A DNA stretch of 64,000 nucleotides, taken from Bdellovibrio sp. UBA4095 (GTDB lineage: Bacteria > Bdellovibrionota > Bdellovibrionia > Bdellovibrionales > Bdellovibrionaceae). A program made the position numbers and the translations under genes. A model generated the notes under the pieces. The model was not told the origin of the DNA and did no database searches. It worked only from the letters and a program-made list of their open reading frames with translations. The DNA lies in contig DFXZ01000004.1 of NCBI GenBank assembly GCA_002381805.1, positions 372,001 through 436,000 on the forward strand, read 5' to 3'. Shown here one piece after another: positions 16,560 through 25,130 of the stretch (positions are counted from its first letter, which is position 1; each line of letters starts with the position of its first letter).

Positions 16560-17340
16560 TGCCTAATTGATCCAAAATGGTTTTTCGAGACAGTTGCCCC
16601 TTCTCTTCCACGCGATAGTAAACGCGAAGCTTCTCAGGGGCTTCACACCAGTCATAAATTATTCCGGCGCACATCTTACAGGGCTTGTGGGTGGAGAAGA
16701 GAACTGATCCAGAAGGTATCTTCATTCCTGAGTCGCGATAGAGTCGCTGAACCAAGTTCACTTCTGCATGCAAAGTTTTGTTTTTGGAGTTTGAGTTGAC
16801 CCCATACCCCAAGAGGCTTTCATCTGGCCCAATAAGCAAAGCCGCGATCTGCCTATCGAAATCATGTAGGATTTCGCCTCTTGGAACCAGTCGAGTGAGC
16901 TCTTGCGCTAAACCCAGAAAATCGTCTCCGCTAAAAGAAAGGTCTTCAAGCTTCCGTTTGTTTTCCTGACTGAGGTGTTGAGCTCTGTATAAAAGATCCT
17001 CTGCTTCTCCAATTGGCACGAACTGCAGATTTAGACCTAATTTATGGTCCACGGCGGGAACGGCAAAGCTGGCTCTCTTACCGACAACCTTTATCATTCC
17101 CCGAGCCATTTCTGATGGGCCTTCGGTCGTAAAAAGACGCTTTCTCAGTATAAAGAAGCTCTGATCAACATGTTGATCAAAAATCCCCTGCAGCAGCTTT
17201 ACCAGAGCCGAAGACGGAGCCACCCCCTGCTCTGGAAAGTGGGAATAATAAACTGTAGACTCGTGTTCCACGAAGGCCAGCTGGTATCCAGGCTTTTTGA
17301 GCAAAAAGGTAATATGTTCAGCTCTTTTTTCAGAAGACAT
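16522..17340 (-). CDS. Bd3614-like cytidine-deaminase-fold protein
   Basis: A 272-residue protein. The C-terminal part has the zinc deaminase signature: L-H-A-E-V-N (H-A-E) and T-H-K-P-C-K-M-C-A-G (P-C-x2-C). The arrangement and roughly 150-residue N-terminal domain match the Bd3614 family named from Bdellovibrio bacteriovorus. Family members have been grouped with nucleic-acid or nucleotide deaminases, but no substrate is established. Its 3' end overlaps the hybrid kinase gene on the other strand. Confidence 0.82.
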   Translation of the reverse strand: MSSEKRAEHITFLLKKPGYQLAFVEHESTVYYSHFPEQGVAPSSALVKLLQGIFDQHVDQSFFILRKRLFTTEGPSEMARGMIKVVGKRASFAVPAVDHKLGLNLQFVPIGEAEDLLYRAQHLSQENKRKLEDLSFSGDDFLGLAQELTRLVPRGEILHDFDRQIAALLIGPDESLLGYGVNSNSKNKTLHAEVNLVQRLYRDSGMKIPSGSVLFSTHKPCKMCAGIIYDWCEAPEKLRVYYRVEEKGQLSRKTILDQLGINEQLLAEVEKV

Positions 17341-17386
17341 CAGGATTTAGTACCATAAGTTCAAAATTTTGTCTAAAAAGCCCTTC

Positions 17387-18307
17387 ATGGATATGATCAA
17401 GAACCGTCTCGAGAAGAATTTCAAAAAGCTTAGACCTTGGGCAGAGCGCAACAAAATTGAAGCTTTCCGTCTCTATGACCGAGATATTCCAGAATATCCC
17501 TACATAGTTGATATCTATAAAGATCAATATCTGATTTATGATAAAAGTGATCCTGTTAAGGATCAAAATAAGAATCGCCTTCCCCACGTCATAGAAGCAC
17601 TTAAAGTGCTCTTCAAATGCGAAGAGTCGGCCATTGTTGTAAAAAAGCGAGAGCGCCAAGAGGGACTAAAGCAATACGACAAGCTTTCAGAAATGAATCT
17701 TAGTTTCGAAGTGCGCGAATCTCAGGCGATCTTTAAAGTCAATCTTCACGACTATTTGGATACGGGTCTGTTCCTGGATCATCGACCTATGCGCCAAAAA
17801 GTATTTAAGTCTGTCTCGGGCAAACGGTTTCTAAATCTGTTTTGCTATACTGGCGCAGTAAGTGTCTTTGCGGCTCTTGGTGGGGCCCGCACAACCAGCG
17901 TCGATATGTCGCAGACTTATCTACGTTGGGCACAAGACAATTTTATCCTGAATGGCATCGATCTTTCCGAGCACAAATTTGTAAACGCAAATGTGCTAGA
18001 GTGGCTACAGGAAGCCCGCACGCACGAGAAATTCGATGTCATCTTTCTTGACCCACCGACTTTTTCGAACTCAAAAAAAATGAAAGACAGTTTCGAAGTA
18101 GAGCGCGATCAGGAAATTTTAGTTCACGCCTGCATGGCAATGTTGAACCCGCAGGGCGTTCTCTTTTTTTCTAACAATAAGCGTAAGTTCAGGTTATCTG
18201 ACAATGTCTTGTCGAAATACAAGGTGAAAGACCTGACTGAGGAAAGCATTCCACAAGACTTTCACGATAAAAAAATCCATTGTTGCTTTGAGATTAAGAA
18301 TAATTAA
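17387..18307 (+). CDS. RlmK-like 23S rRNA methyltransferase (stand-alone domain)
   Basis: SAM-dependent RNA methyltransferase of 306 residues. It aligns along its length with the C-terminal (RlmK, m7G2069) half of E. coli RlmL. Shared segments include N-R-L-x-K-N-x-K-K-L, D-Y-L-D-T-G-L-F-L-D-H-R, F-L-N-L-F-C-Y-T-G and the catalytic D-P-P-T-F-S-N-S-K-K-M. The RlmL half and its THUMP domain are absent, so this is the free-standing form. I prefer the ATG at 17387; a TTG at 17369 would add six residues. Neither has a clear ribosome binding site. Confidence 0.85.
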   Translation: MDMIKNRLEKNFKKLRPWAERNKIEAFRLYDRDIPEYPYIVDIYKDQYLIYDKSDPVKDQNKNRLPHVIEALKVLFKCEESAIVVKKRERQEGLKQYDKLSEMNLSFEVRESQAIFKVNLHDYLDTGLFLDHRPMRQKVFKSVSGKRFLNLFCYTGAVSVFAALGGARTTSVDMSQTYLRWAQDNFILNGIDLSEHKFVNANVLEWLQEARTHEKFDVIFLDPPTFSNSKKMKDSFEVERDQEILVHACMAMLNPQGVLFFSNNKRKFRLSDNVLSKYKVKDLTEESIPQDFHDKKIHCCFEIKNN

Positions 18308-18390
18308 GCAACCTATCATGTCCGTAAGGTGAAACTTTGAATTTCTGTGTCTATCACTGGGGAAAGTTTTTCAAACCAGAGAGGTGAACA

Positions 18391-19845
18391 GTGGTTCAAA
18401 AAATTCAGAGAATTTCAATGTGTGTTTTATTGGCTCTAACAACTGCTTGCGCGCAAGACAGTGGGGTCGTCAGTAATAACAACAAGAATAACAAATCCCA
18501 AGAATCGAACAACTTCGCACCCGGATCAAGACCACCGCAATATGTACTCATCGGTTTTGATGGCGGACTCGATGTGGCTCAATGGCAGAAGACAAGAGAT
18601 TTTGCCCAAGAGATGAGAAGCAGCAACAAGAACATCAACTTCACCTATTTCCTTAGTGGAGTCTACTTTATCACTTGGAACAATCGCCAACTCTACGCCC
18701 CTCCCAAGAAGTCTGTTGGCGCTTCAGCGATCGGTTTTGGCCAAGGAAGAGCTGATGTTTCCAGTCGCATTGAACACATGAACGCATCTTTCAGAGAAGG
18801 TCATGAAATCGCTTCGCTCGGAAACGGCCATTTTAACGGGCGTGAAAACAAGTGGAACCAGGATGATTGGTCATCCGAATTGAAGCAGTTCAATGATCTT
18901 GTTTTTGGTTCTTACACTAACAACGATTTGTCACCTGCAGGATATACTCTTAGCCAAAATGATATTGTCGGCTTTAGAGCACCGGCTTTGGCAACCAACA
19001 GCGATCTTTGGCCGGCCCTTAAAAACGCTGGTTTCATGTACGATGTTTCCACGGTAGGTCACAAGAATCGTTGGCCACAAAAAGATAATAACGGCGTATG
19101 GCGATTTATTGTCCCAGAAATTGAAGTGGCAGGAACAGCCAAGAAAACTCTTGCGATGGACTACAATTTTTATGTTGTTCAAAGTGGAGCAAAACCAGAT
19201 GTTGCCAACAGAGAAGCTTATCGCAAACAAATGTATGATTCTTACATGAATTACTTCAATTCGAACTACTATGGTCGCAGAGCGCCAGTTTCAATCGGTC
19301 ACCACTTTGCTTTGCCAAATGATGGGGCCTATTGGGATGCGCTTAAGGACTTCGCAAACACCGTTTGCGGCGAAGCCGAGGTTCGCTGTCTTAGCTACAA
19401 AGAATACGCTCAGTTTCTTGATGGTCTGACGCCAGAGACTTTGGAGTCGTTCCGCAAAGGCGACTTCGAAATTATGCCACGTCCTGACACTTTAACTCCG
19501 CAAGCCGTTACTCCTGATGTTCAACTAGCGCTTCAAAAAGATCAGGATCAAATTGTAGTAGCCGTTGCAGGTCAACATGCTGCAGAAATGAAGACTGTCG
19601 TGTCAATCAACGGCAAACCCCTTCAGGGACAAAGCGTTGATCTTAAAGATCTTCGTCGCACCCTGCCTGCGGGTTCGAAGGCAGTGATTTCGGCTGCGGC
19701 TTTCAACAGCGAGGGCCTTGAGGTCCAAAGAGCTACGCATACACTAGAACGCATTGGTACAACTGAAGAGTCATTCGCGACGACGCCACAAGAAAAGCTA
19801 TCGTCGACAATGGCCGTACCTGAAGCTGTTGTTTTGATGCAGTAA
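18391..19845 (+). CDS. Polysaccharide-deacetylase-like lipoprotein with an altered metal site
   Basis: A 484-residue protein starting at a GTG behind AGAGAGGTG. The lipoprotein signal ends L-T-T-A-C (Cys20). Residues about 50-330 resemble the NodB/CE4 fold: Y-V-L-I-G-F-D-G-G-L-D where active enzymes have F-D-D, G-H-E-I-A-S-L-G-N-G-H where they have H-S/T-x2-H, and F-R-A-P in motif 3. The second Asp and first His of the metal triad therefore seem to be replaced by Gly and Leu. About 130 C-terminal residues look like a separate beta domain. It may bind glycans without hydrolysing them. Followed by a strong terminator. Confidence 0.72.
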   Translation: MVQKIQRISMCVLLALTTACAQDSGVVSNNNKNNKSQESNNFAPGSRPPQYVLIGFDGGLDVAQWQKTRDFAQEMRSSNKNINFTYFLSGVYFITWNNRQLYAPPKKSVGASAIGFGQGRADVSSRIEHMNASFREGHEIASLGNGHFNGRENKWNQDDWSSELKQFNDLVFGSYTNNDLSPAGYTLSQNDIVGFRAPALATNSDLWPALKNAGFMYDVSTVGHKNRWPQKDNNGVWRFIVPEIEVAGTAKKTLAMDYNFYVVQSGAKPDVANREAYRKQMYDSYMNYFNSNYYGRRAPVSIGHHFALPNDGAYWDALKDFANTVCGEAEVRCLSYKEYAQFLDGLTPETLESFRKGDFEIMPRPDTLTPQAVTPDVQLALQKDQDQIVVAVAGQHAAEMKTVVSINGKPLQGQSVDLKDLRRTLPAGSKAVISAAAFNSEGLEVQRATHTLERIGTTEESFATTPQEKLSSTMAVPEAVVLMQ

Positions 19846-19872
19846 GGGTCACGTCGCTAGAACAAACTCGTG

Positions 19873-19905
19873 AAGGAGGGGATTTTGTATCCCCTCCTTT
19901 TTTTT
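19873..19905 (+). terminator. Rho-independent terminator of the NodB-like gene
   Basis: Eleven-bp perfect stem AAGGAGGGGAT (19873-19883) / ATCCCCTCCTT (19889-19899), five-base loop, then a run of T. Confidence 0.88.
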
Positions 19906-19984
19906 GCTCGGCGAAAAGACTTCTTTGATAGACCCTTTCGTGTTTTCATTATACTTTCATTTTCAATAACTTTCAGGAGGCCAC

Positions 19985-20605
19985 ATGTTTAAACTTCCAC
20001 AGCTACCATATGCTAAAACCGCTCTTGCTCCTTTGTTCAATGAAGAGCAAATGACTTATCACTACGATAAGCATCACAAAGCTTACTTAGATAATCTTAA
20101 TAAAATGATCGAGACTGATTCTTCCTTAAAAGGAAAGTCTCTTGAAGAGATCGTTGTTTCTTCAACAGGCGGAGTCTTTAATAATGCAGCTCAAGGCTGG
20201 AACCACACTTTTTTCTGGTTCAATATGTCTCCAGCGGGACAAGGTGGCAGCCCAAGTGCCGAGCTTTCTGCGGCAATCACACGTGACTTCGGGTCAATGG
20301 ACGAACTTAAGGCGAAATTCGTTGATGGCGGAGTAAAGACCTTCGGATCTGGATGGATCTGGCTTTGCTCTGATTCTTCAGGAAAGTTGAGCCTAGTTTC
20401 CACCTCAAACGCTCAAGTCCCATTCACTAGCAACGGTCCCATTCCATTGATGGTTGCTGACGTCTGGGAACATGCCTATTACGTGGACTACAGAAATCTT
20501 CGTGCGAAGTACCTAGAAACTTTCTGGTCACAAGTAAATTGGACGTTTGTTTCTGAAAACTTTGCTTCGAAGAAAGTTCGCGATCTTACAAAATCTATGA
20601 CGTAA
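19985..20605 (+). CDS. sodB: Superoxide dismutase, probably Fe type
   Basis: Converts superoxide to oxygen and hydrogen peroxide in the cytoplasm. This 206-residue protein has the conserved metal ligands in Y-H-Y-D-K-H-H, W-N-H-T-F and D-V-W-E-H-A-Y-Y-V-D-Y. The Gln in A-A-Q-G-W-N-H is the position that in Fe-SODs supplies the second-sphere glutamine, so iron is more likely than manganese. The start has CAGGAGG upstream. A GC hairpin follows the gene. The next gene, an HPF-like factor, is convergent. Confidence 0.95.
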   Translation: MFKLPQLPYAKTALAPLFNEEQMTYHYDKHHKAYLDNLNKMIETDSSLKGKSLEEIVVSSTGGVFNNAAQGWNHTFFWFNMSPAGQGGSPSAELSAAITRDFGSMDELKAKFVDGGVKTFGSGWIWLCSDSSGKLSLVSTSNAQVPFTSNGPIPLMVADVWEHAYYVDYRNLRAKYLETFWSQVNWTFVSENFASKKVRDLTKSMT

Positions 20606-20614
20606 GAAAAAAGA

Positions 20615-20641
20615 AAGGGCGCCTATAGGGGTGGCGCCCTT
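20615..20641 (+). terminator. Hairpin after sodB, weak terminator
   Basis: AAGGGCGCC (20615-20623) / GGCGCCCTT (20633-20641), nine-bp stem, nine-base loop, but no T-run follows on the plus strand. The minus-strand side is followed by TTTCTTTTTTC, so it may serve the convergent HPF gene better. Confidence 0.55.
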
Positions 20642-20668
20642 CGTATGGAGGGATGGGATAAGAGGGAC

Positions 20669-21073
20669 CTATCTATTCATACTAAGTGAATCTCCTTCTT
20701 CTTCTTCGTATTCATAATTAGAGCGAAGTGCCAACATAGGGTCTCTGCGGCCATGGTCAGCATATCTTGATAATTTTCTGCTAAGCGCATTTCTAAGAGC
20801 ATTTACAGTTGAATTAACACAAACTTGAAAGTTCTCATCTGTTTTTCGAACCTTTACGATGGATCGGGAACGCGAGGACTTCACGATGACTTCGCACATA
20901 TATCTCGGCTTTCTCGCTGCAGTTCGGTGACGCTCGGTATCCACTCGCACAGTAACGTGTGCAGAAGGGTCATATTTGAAGTAATCTCCGATGGTTCCTT
21001 CTACCTTATCAAGTAAGAAATTTTCAAGGCTATCTGTTCGAGTGATATCGCGGTAGTAAATGTCTGTTTGCAT
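20669..21073 (-). CDS. HPF/RaiA-like ribosome hibernation factor (first copy)
   Basis: A 134-residue protein of the S30AE / sigma-54-modulation type. It has the order beta-alpha-beta-beta-beta-alpha, with Y-R-D-I as the first strand, V-T-V-R-V-D-T-E as the second and a basic helix 2 (N-A-L-R-N-A-L-S-R-K-L). Such proteins bind the 30S subunit in stationary phase and block tRNA and mRNA sites. It is the short form, lacking the dimerising C-terminal domain, with an acidic tail. The start is fixed by AGGAGG. Divergent from a NhaR-like LysR gene, mirroring the arrangement at 56433-59289. Confidence 0.75.
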   Translation of the reverse strand: MQTDIYYRDITRTDSLENFLLDKVEGTIGDYFKYDPSAHVTVRVDTERHRTAARKPRYMCEVIVKSSRSRSIVKVRKTDENFQVCVNSTVNALRNALSRKLSRYADHGRRDPMLALRSNYEYEEEEGDSLSMNR

Positions 21074-21145
21074 AACAAACCTCCTGTTCCTTGACCTAAT
21101 TATGGCTGAAAACGACAAATTGGTTAAATATATAATTTTGATCAG

Positions 21146-21155
21146 ATCTATAGAT
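21146..21155. promoter_or_regulatory. Short palindrome in the HPF/LysR divergent promoter region
   Basis: Perfect ten-bp palindrome ATCTATAGAT in the 205-bp AT-rich space between the HPF-like gene and the LysR gene. A possible core of a regulator site, but palindromes of this length arise by chance. No copy of the GTAT-N11-ATAC motif was seen here. Confidence 0.3.
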
Positions 21156-21278
21156 TTATGTTATGATTCAGATGCCAGCTGAGACGGCTTTATCATGAAA
21201 ATCGACAACTTATACTCGTGTGCCGGAAGGTCTAGTGCCAATTAGGTACCGAAATTCAGCTGTTAAGTGAGGTCTAGA

Positions 21279-22214
21279 ATGATGCTTAACTACAACCACC
21301 TTTACTATTTTTATGTCACTGCCAAATTTGTAAGTGTTAGTCAGGCCGCTGAATTTTTACACATCAGTCAGCCATCCCTGAGTTCGCAAATAAAAAGTTT
21401 TGAACGCTCAATAGATCGGAAGCTCTTCGAAAAAAAAGGTCGAAAGATTGTTCTGACAGCTGAAGGAGAGAAAGCATTCATCTATGCAAAGAAGATTTTT
21501 GAAGTTGCCGCCGACTTTGCCGAGGCTTTAAAAACTTCAAGTGACAAACAAAGTCTGCGACTGCGCATAGGTATTAGTGAGCAACTTGAACGTCATTTTA
21601 TCGCCGACGTAATCAGTCCCCTTGTGAAAGAGAAAAAACAGAATATTGAAAAGGCTTTTTACATCAGCTCGGCACCGACGGATCAACTTCTGAACCAGTT
21701 GCGGAATGAAGAGATCGACCTTCTTTTAACAAACAAACACGTCTATGCAGAAGACGTCAAAGAGCTGGCTACTGCAGCGATCCCCGTTAACTTATTGATT
21801 TCCACAGAGCTTCTTAAGGAACTGAAAATTCGGACTTCACGAAATACCAATGCTGTTGAATTTCTTAATGCCTCGCCGTGGGGTTTAGTAATGCCATCGA
21901 CGAAGCTTAAGCTTCGCCATGAAACCGATCAGCTTTTCCAGGAACTGAAAATTCGCAAACGGATTGTTCTTGAAAGCGATATCATTTCCGTTGTGGTGAG
22001 AGCCGTTCTTGATGGCGCCGGAGCGGCTTTTATCCCAACAGCTTACATGATCGAAGAACTGCAACTCGGACTCATTACTGCGATTGGACCGAAGGCGGGC
22101 TATTGGAAACACAATCTTTATGTTTTCGGTCGCAAAGACGCTTTGCTAGATGAATCGGTCAAAAATGTGGTGCGAAGTATTCGAACTATCGAAAGACGGG
22201 CCCAAGCCAGATAG
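21279..22214 (+). CDS. LysR-family regulator, NhaR-like (first copy)
   Basis: A 311-residue DNA-binding regulator. The N-terminal winged helix begins N-Y-N-H-L-Y-Y-F, typical of the NhaR branch, with recognition helix Q-P-S-L-S-S-Q-I-K-S-F-E, followed by a periplasmic-binding-protein-like effector domain. I chose the ATG at 21279 with GAGG upstream; a GTG twelve bases earlier is possible. It resembles the LysR at 58402-59289 in sequence and also neighbours an HPF-like gene. The effector is unknown; NhaR itself responds to Na+. Confidence 0.88.
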   Translation: MMLNYNHLYYFYVTAKFVSVSQAAEFLHISQPSLSSQIKSFERSIDRKLFEKKGRKIVLTAEGEKAFIYAKKIFEVAADFAEALKTSSDKQSLRLRIGISEQLERHFIADVISPLVKEKKQNIEKAFYISSAPTDQLLNQLRNEEIDLLLTNKHVYAEDVKELATAAIPVNLLISTELLKELKIRTSRNTNAVEFLNASPWGLVMPSTKLKLRHETDQLFQELKIRKRIVLESDIISVVVRAVLDGAGAAFIPTAYMIEELQLGLITAIGPKAGYWKHNLYVFGRKDALLDESVKNVVRSIRTIERRAQAR

Positions 22215-22231
22215 GCCCGGGCAAGTGCCTG

Positions 22232-23455
22232 CTAAGGCTGCCGGGCTTCACTGTTGGCAAGATCCATGGCAAAGACCACTGCTATCTTTGTGTATAAAGC
22301 AGAGTGTTTAAAGCTTAACTCTGGCGAAATAACATCTCGAGAGGTGTGAATATTTTTATTCGACTGTCTCATCCCTGCCTCGAACGGCATAAGCGTAGGA
22401 TAGCCTTGACGAAACCAAGATGCATGGTCACTGCAGCCATAGCCACATTTGTCATCTATTAAGCGGGCATGCAGATACGTCTCGTTCAGAGCTTTTAAAT
22501 AGTCTCTTAACCAAGCGCTGGTAAAGTCATTCATATTGCCGATAACAAATTCTCCAGAACCCGGAAAAAGTGTCATGTCCAGTTGAAGAACAGCGACGAC
22601 GTCTTGCTTCTCTGCCTTATACTGTTTTGCTATTTCTGCGGATCCCAAAAGACCTGACTCTTCACCTGCATACCAGATGAATTCCAAAGTTCTGCGAGGT
22701 TGCGGTTTATTCATCACAATTCGCAAAGCTTCGATCAAGTTTGCCGATCCAGAAGCGTTATCATCAGCACCCGGAGCTTGCGATCCGCCTCCCCAAGACT
22801 GATTTATTGAATCCAGATGTCCGCCAAGTACGATGATTTCATCCGAAGAGGTTCCCGGTATACGCACGCGCAACGATTTCTGCTTTGTTGAAGTATGGGA
22901 AATAGTCGAAATATCATAAGGAACGGAGGCGCTTGCAAGCATAGCCTCAAGGCGGGTCTTCATTTCTTCTACATGGATATTCGGCTGAGCCGATCGGTTG
23001 TTTCGGTTCGGAAATGAGGAGAGCCACTGAACATAACTGCGCAGATTGTCCTCGTTCACCTCGCTCAAAGCGCTTTCAATCGCTTCGCTCTTTTGCAGCG
23101 AAAGAAGCTTAAATGGTGCTTTAGAATAGATTTCATTCTTTTGCTGAATATTTGCCAAGTTGCTCAGAAGCTTTTGGGGACCTTGACTCAAAAACTCTCT
23201 GTCATGAGTCAGATCTTCGAAACCGCCACATTTTCCCACCGAGTGGGCACGCTCTTGTATTTGCTGCAACATGACAGGGGTAACTTCAGCAAACCCGACT
23301 TCTGAGGCGCTATCTTTCACTAAAACCGGGATATTCAAAGCCTCCAGGTCGCGCAAGTCCGCAAATATTGGCTTTTTGTCGAAATCCTCAAGGGGATGCA
23401 CGTGGGCAGATGCAGTCGCTGTGCTTAGTAGGAGAGCCATCATGGCAATATTCAT
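22232..23455 (-). CDS. Secreted M28-family zinc aminopeptidase
   Basis: A 407-residue protein with a signal peptide (cleavage near A-S-A). The M28 domain has all the zinc ligands in order: H in G-G-H-L-D-S, bridging D in G-A-D-D-N-A-S-G, E-E in Y-A-G-E-E-S-G-L-L-G-S, D in L-Q-L-D-M, and a C-terminal H near N-I-H-T-S-R-D. This pattern is that of leucyl/bacterial aminopeptidases. Secretion fits digestion of peptides outside the cytoplasm. It ends 17 bases from the convergent LysR gene, with an imperfect GC-rich hairpin between and over the ends. Confidence 0.9.
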   Translation of the reverse strand: MNIAMMALLLSTATASAHVHPLEDFDKKPIFADLRDLEALNIPVLVKDSASEVGFAEVTPVMLQQIQERAHSVGKCGGFEDLTHDREFLSQGPQKLLSNLANIQQKNEIYSKAPFKLLSLQKSEAIESALSEVNEDNLRSYVQWLSSFPNRNNRSAQPNIHVEEMKTRLEAMLASASVPYDISTISHTSTKQKSLRVRIPGTSSDEIIVLGGHLDSINQSWGGGSQAPGADDNASGSANLIEALRIVMNKPQPRRTLEFIWYAGEESGLLGSAEIAKQYKAEKQDVVAVLQLDMTLFPGSGEFVIGNMNDFTSAWLRDYLKALNETYLHARLIDDKCGYGCSDHASWFRQGYPTLMPFEAGMRQSNKNIHTSRDVISPELSFKHSALYTKIAVVFAMDLANSEARQP

Positions 23456-23564
23456 ATTTCAATCCTTTGAAAAAAATAATTACAGCGTCTTAATGATAAG
23501 CTTTTTGTACACACGGATGCAAAGACATTCGCTTATTTTCTGAACATAGTTTAGGATCGCGCCC

Positions 23565-25130
23565 ATGAAAAAAGACATCCTCTTAGTGACTCTAAACTCC
23601 TCTTATCCCCATAGTTCCTTTGGTTTACGCTACTTATATGCGAACCTAAAAGATCTCCAGCCAAGGGCGGAAATTCTGGAGTACACCATTGCTCGGAACC
23701 CCCGAGATATCGCCGAGAGCCTGCTAAAAAAGAATCCCAAGATCATTGGGTTTGGAGTTTATATCTGGAATGCAGACGAGTCTTTAGAGGTTGTTTCCCT
23801 AATAAAACGCATAAGCCCCGAAACACTGGTAATTTTAGGTGGCCCAGAAGTCAGCCATGAAAGCGAAAGCCAAACCATCTGCCAGCTTGCGGACTACACC
23901 GTCAAGGGCGAGGCTGATTTTATCTTTTACGAACTTTGCAGTTCGATCCTTATTCAGAACCAGTTACCAGAGAAAAAAATTATCACAGGAAGTTTGCCCG
24001 AGATTAAAGACATTCAACTCCCCTATAAATATTATTCTGACGAGGATATCAAAAATAGAGTCATCTATGTCGAGGTCTCGCGAGGTTGTCCCTATCGTTG
24101 TGAATACTGTCTTTCATCGCTGGACAAAAGCGTAAGAAGTTTCGAGCTTCCAAAATTTATTTCAGAAATGCAAACACTACTCGATCGTGGCGCCAGACAA
24201 TTCAAATTCATTGATCGCACTTTTAATCTAAGCCCAACTACTTGCACTCAGATACTGCAGTTTTTTCTGGACCGGATTGAATTAGGCCTTTTTTTACACT
24301 TCGAAATGGTACCAGATCGTCTTCCTACAGAAATTCGCGATCTTATAAAAAAATTCCCAGCGGGATCTCTGCAATTTGAAATTGGTATACAGACCTGGAA
24401 TCCTGATGTGGCCCGCCTGGTCAGTAGACGCAATGACTTAGTCAAAGTAAAAGACAACTTTGAATTTCTGGCTGCGGAGACCGGAGTGCACACCCATGCC
24501 GATCTTATAGCAGGTCTGCCTGGAGAAGACATCCAAAGCTTCGCTCGAGGTTTCGACATTCTATCAAAACTGGCACCAGATGAGATCCAAGTTGGAATTC
24601 TTAAAAGACTCAAGGGCGCACCCATCGCTCGACACGACAAAGAGTGGGAAATGGTCTACGCAGCACAACCACCATTTCAAATTCTTCGTACTAAAAGCAT
24701 GGACTTCCTGACATTGCAAAAAATGAATCGTTTTGCAAAGTATTGGGACCTTTACGCGAATAGCGGTAACTTTAAATATCTCGTGACTTACTTGAAAGAG
24801 CGAGCGAACGAAAGAAACGATCAGTCTTTTTTCTGGGAGTTTTTCGAGTTCAGCGAATACCTCTCGGATCGCCATTCGCAACATTTTGGCATCTCACTCT
24901 CGACTTTGTTTGAATCAGCAGTGGCATATCTTGTGGAATCGCTCAGATTGGACGAGAGCTTTTCGAAGGAGCTGCTAATTAAGGACTATCGAGCTATCGG
25001 AAAAATTGATCTTCCTAAGTTCTTTAGAACAAACCAATCTGATAAAAATGCGGAACTGACAAAAGGTTCGGAAGGCTCTCACGTCCCTAAAAGACAACAG
25101 CGACATCTTGCGAAGTCCGAAACCGTTTAG
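23565..25130 (+). CDS. B12-binding-domain radical SAM protein (DUF4080 type)
   Basis: A 521-residue protein. The N-terminal part (1-130) resembles a cobalamin-binding Rossmann domain (L-L-V-T-L-N-S-S-Y-P-H and I-I-G-F-G-V-Y-I-W-N, then I-L-G-G-P-E-V). A radical SAM domain follows with the 4Fe-4S motif C-P-Y-R-C-E-Y-C and the G-G-E-like region R-Q-F-K-F-I-D-R-T-F. The C-terminal third fits DUF4080. Such enzymes often perform methylations or unusual rearrangements; the substrate is unknown. Its 3' end overlaps the convergent membrane-protein gene by 44 bases. Confidence 0.85.
   Translation: MKKDILLVTLNSSYPHSSFGLRYLYANLKDLQPRAEILEYTIARNPRDIAESLLKKNPKIIGFGVYIWNADESLEVVSLIKRISPETLVILGGPEVSHESESQTICQLADYTVKGEADFIFYELCSSILIQNQLPEKKIITGSLPEIKDIQLPYKYYSDEDIKNRVIYVEVSRGCPYRCEYCLSSLDKSVRSFELPKFISEMQTLLDRGARQFKFIDRTFNLSPTTCTQILQFFLDRIELGLFLHFEMVPDRLPTEIRDLIKKFPAGSLQFEIGIQTWNPDVARLVSRRNDLVKVKDNFEFLAAETGVHTHADLIAGLPGEDIQSFARGFDILSKLAPDEIQVGILKRLKGAPIARHDKEWEMVYAAQPPFQILRTKSMDFLTLQKMNRFAKYWDLYANSGNFKYLVTYLKERANERNDQSFFWEFFEFSEYLSDRHSQHFGISLSTLFESAVAYLVESLRLDESFSKELLIKDYRAIGKIDLPKFFRTNQSDKNAELTKGSEGSHVPKRQQRHLAKSETV

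Noticed and set aside
22205..22250. GC-rich hairpin between LysR and the M28 peptidase as a terminator
   Set aside because: The stem is imperfect and no T-run follows on either strand.
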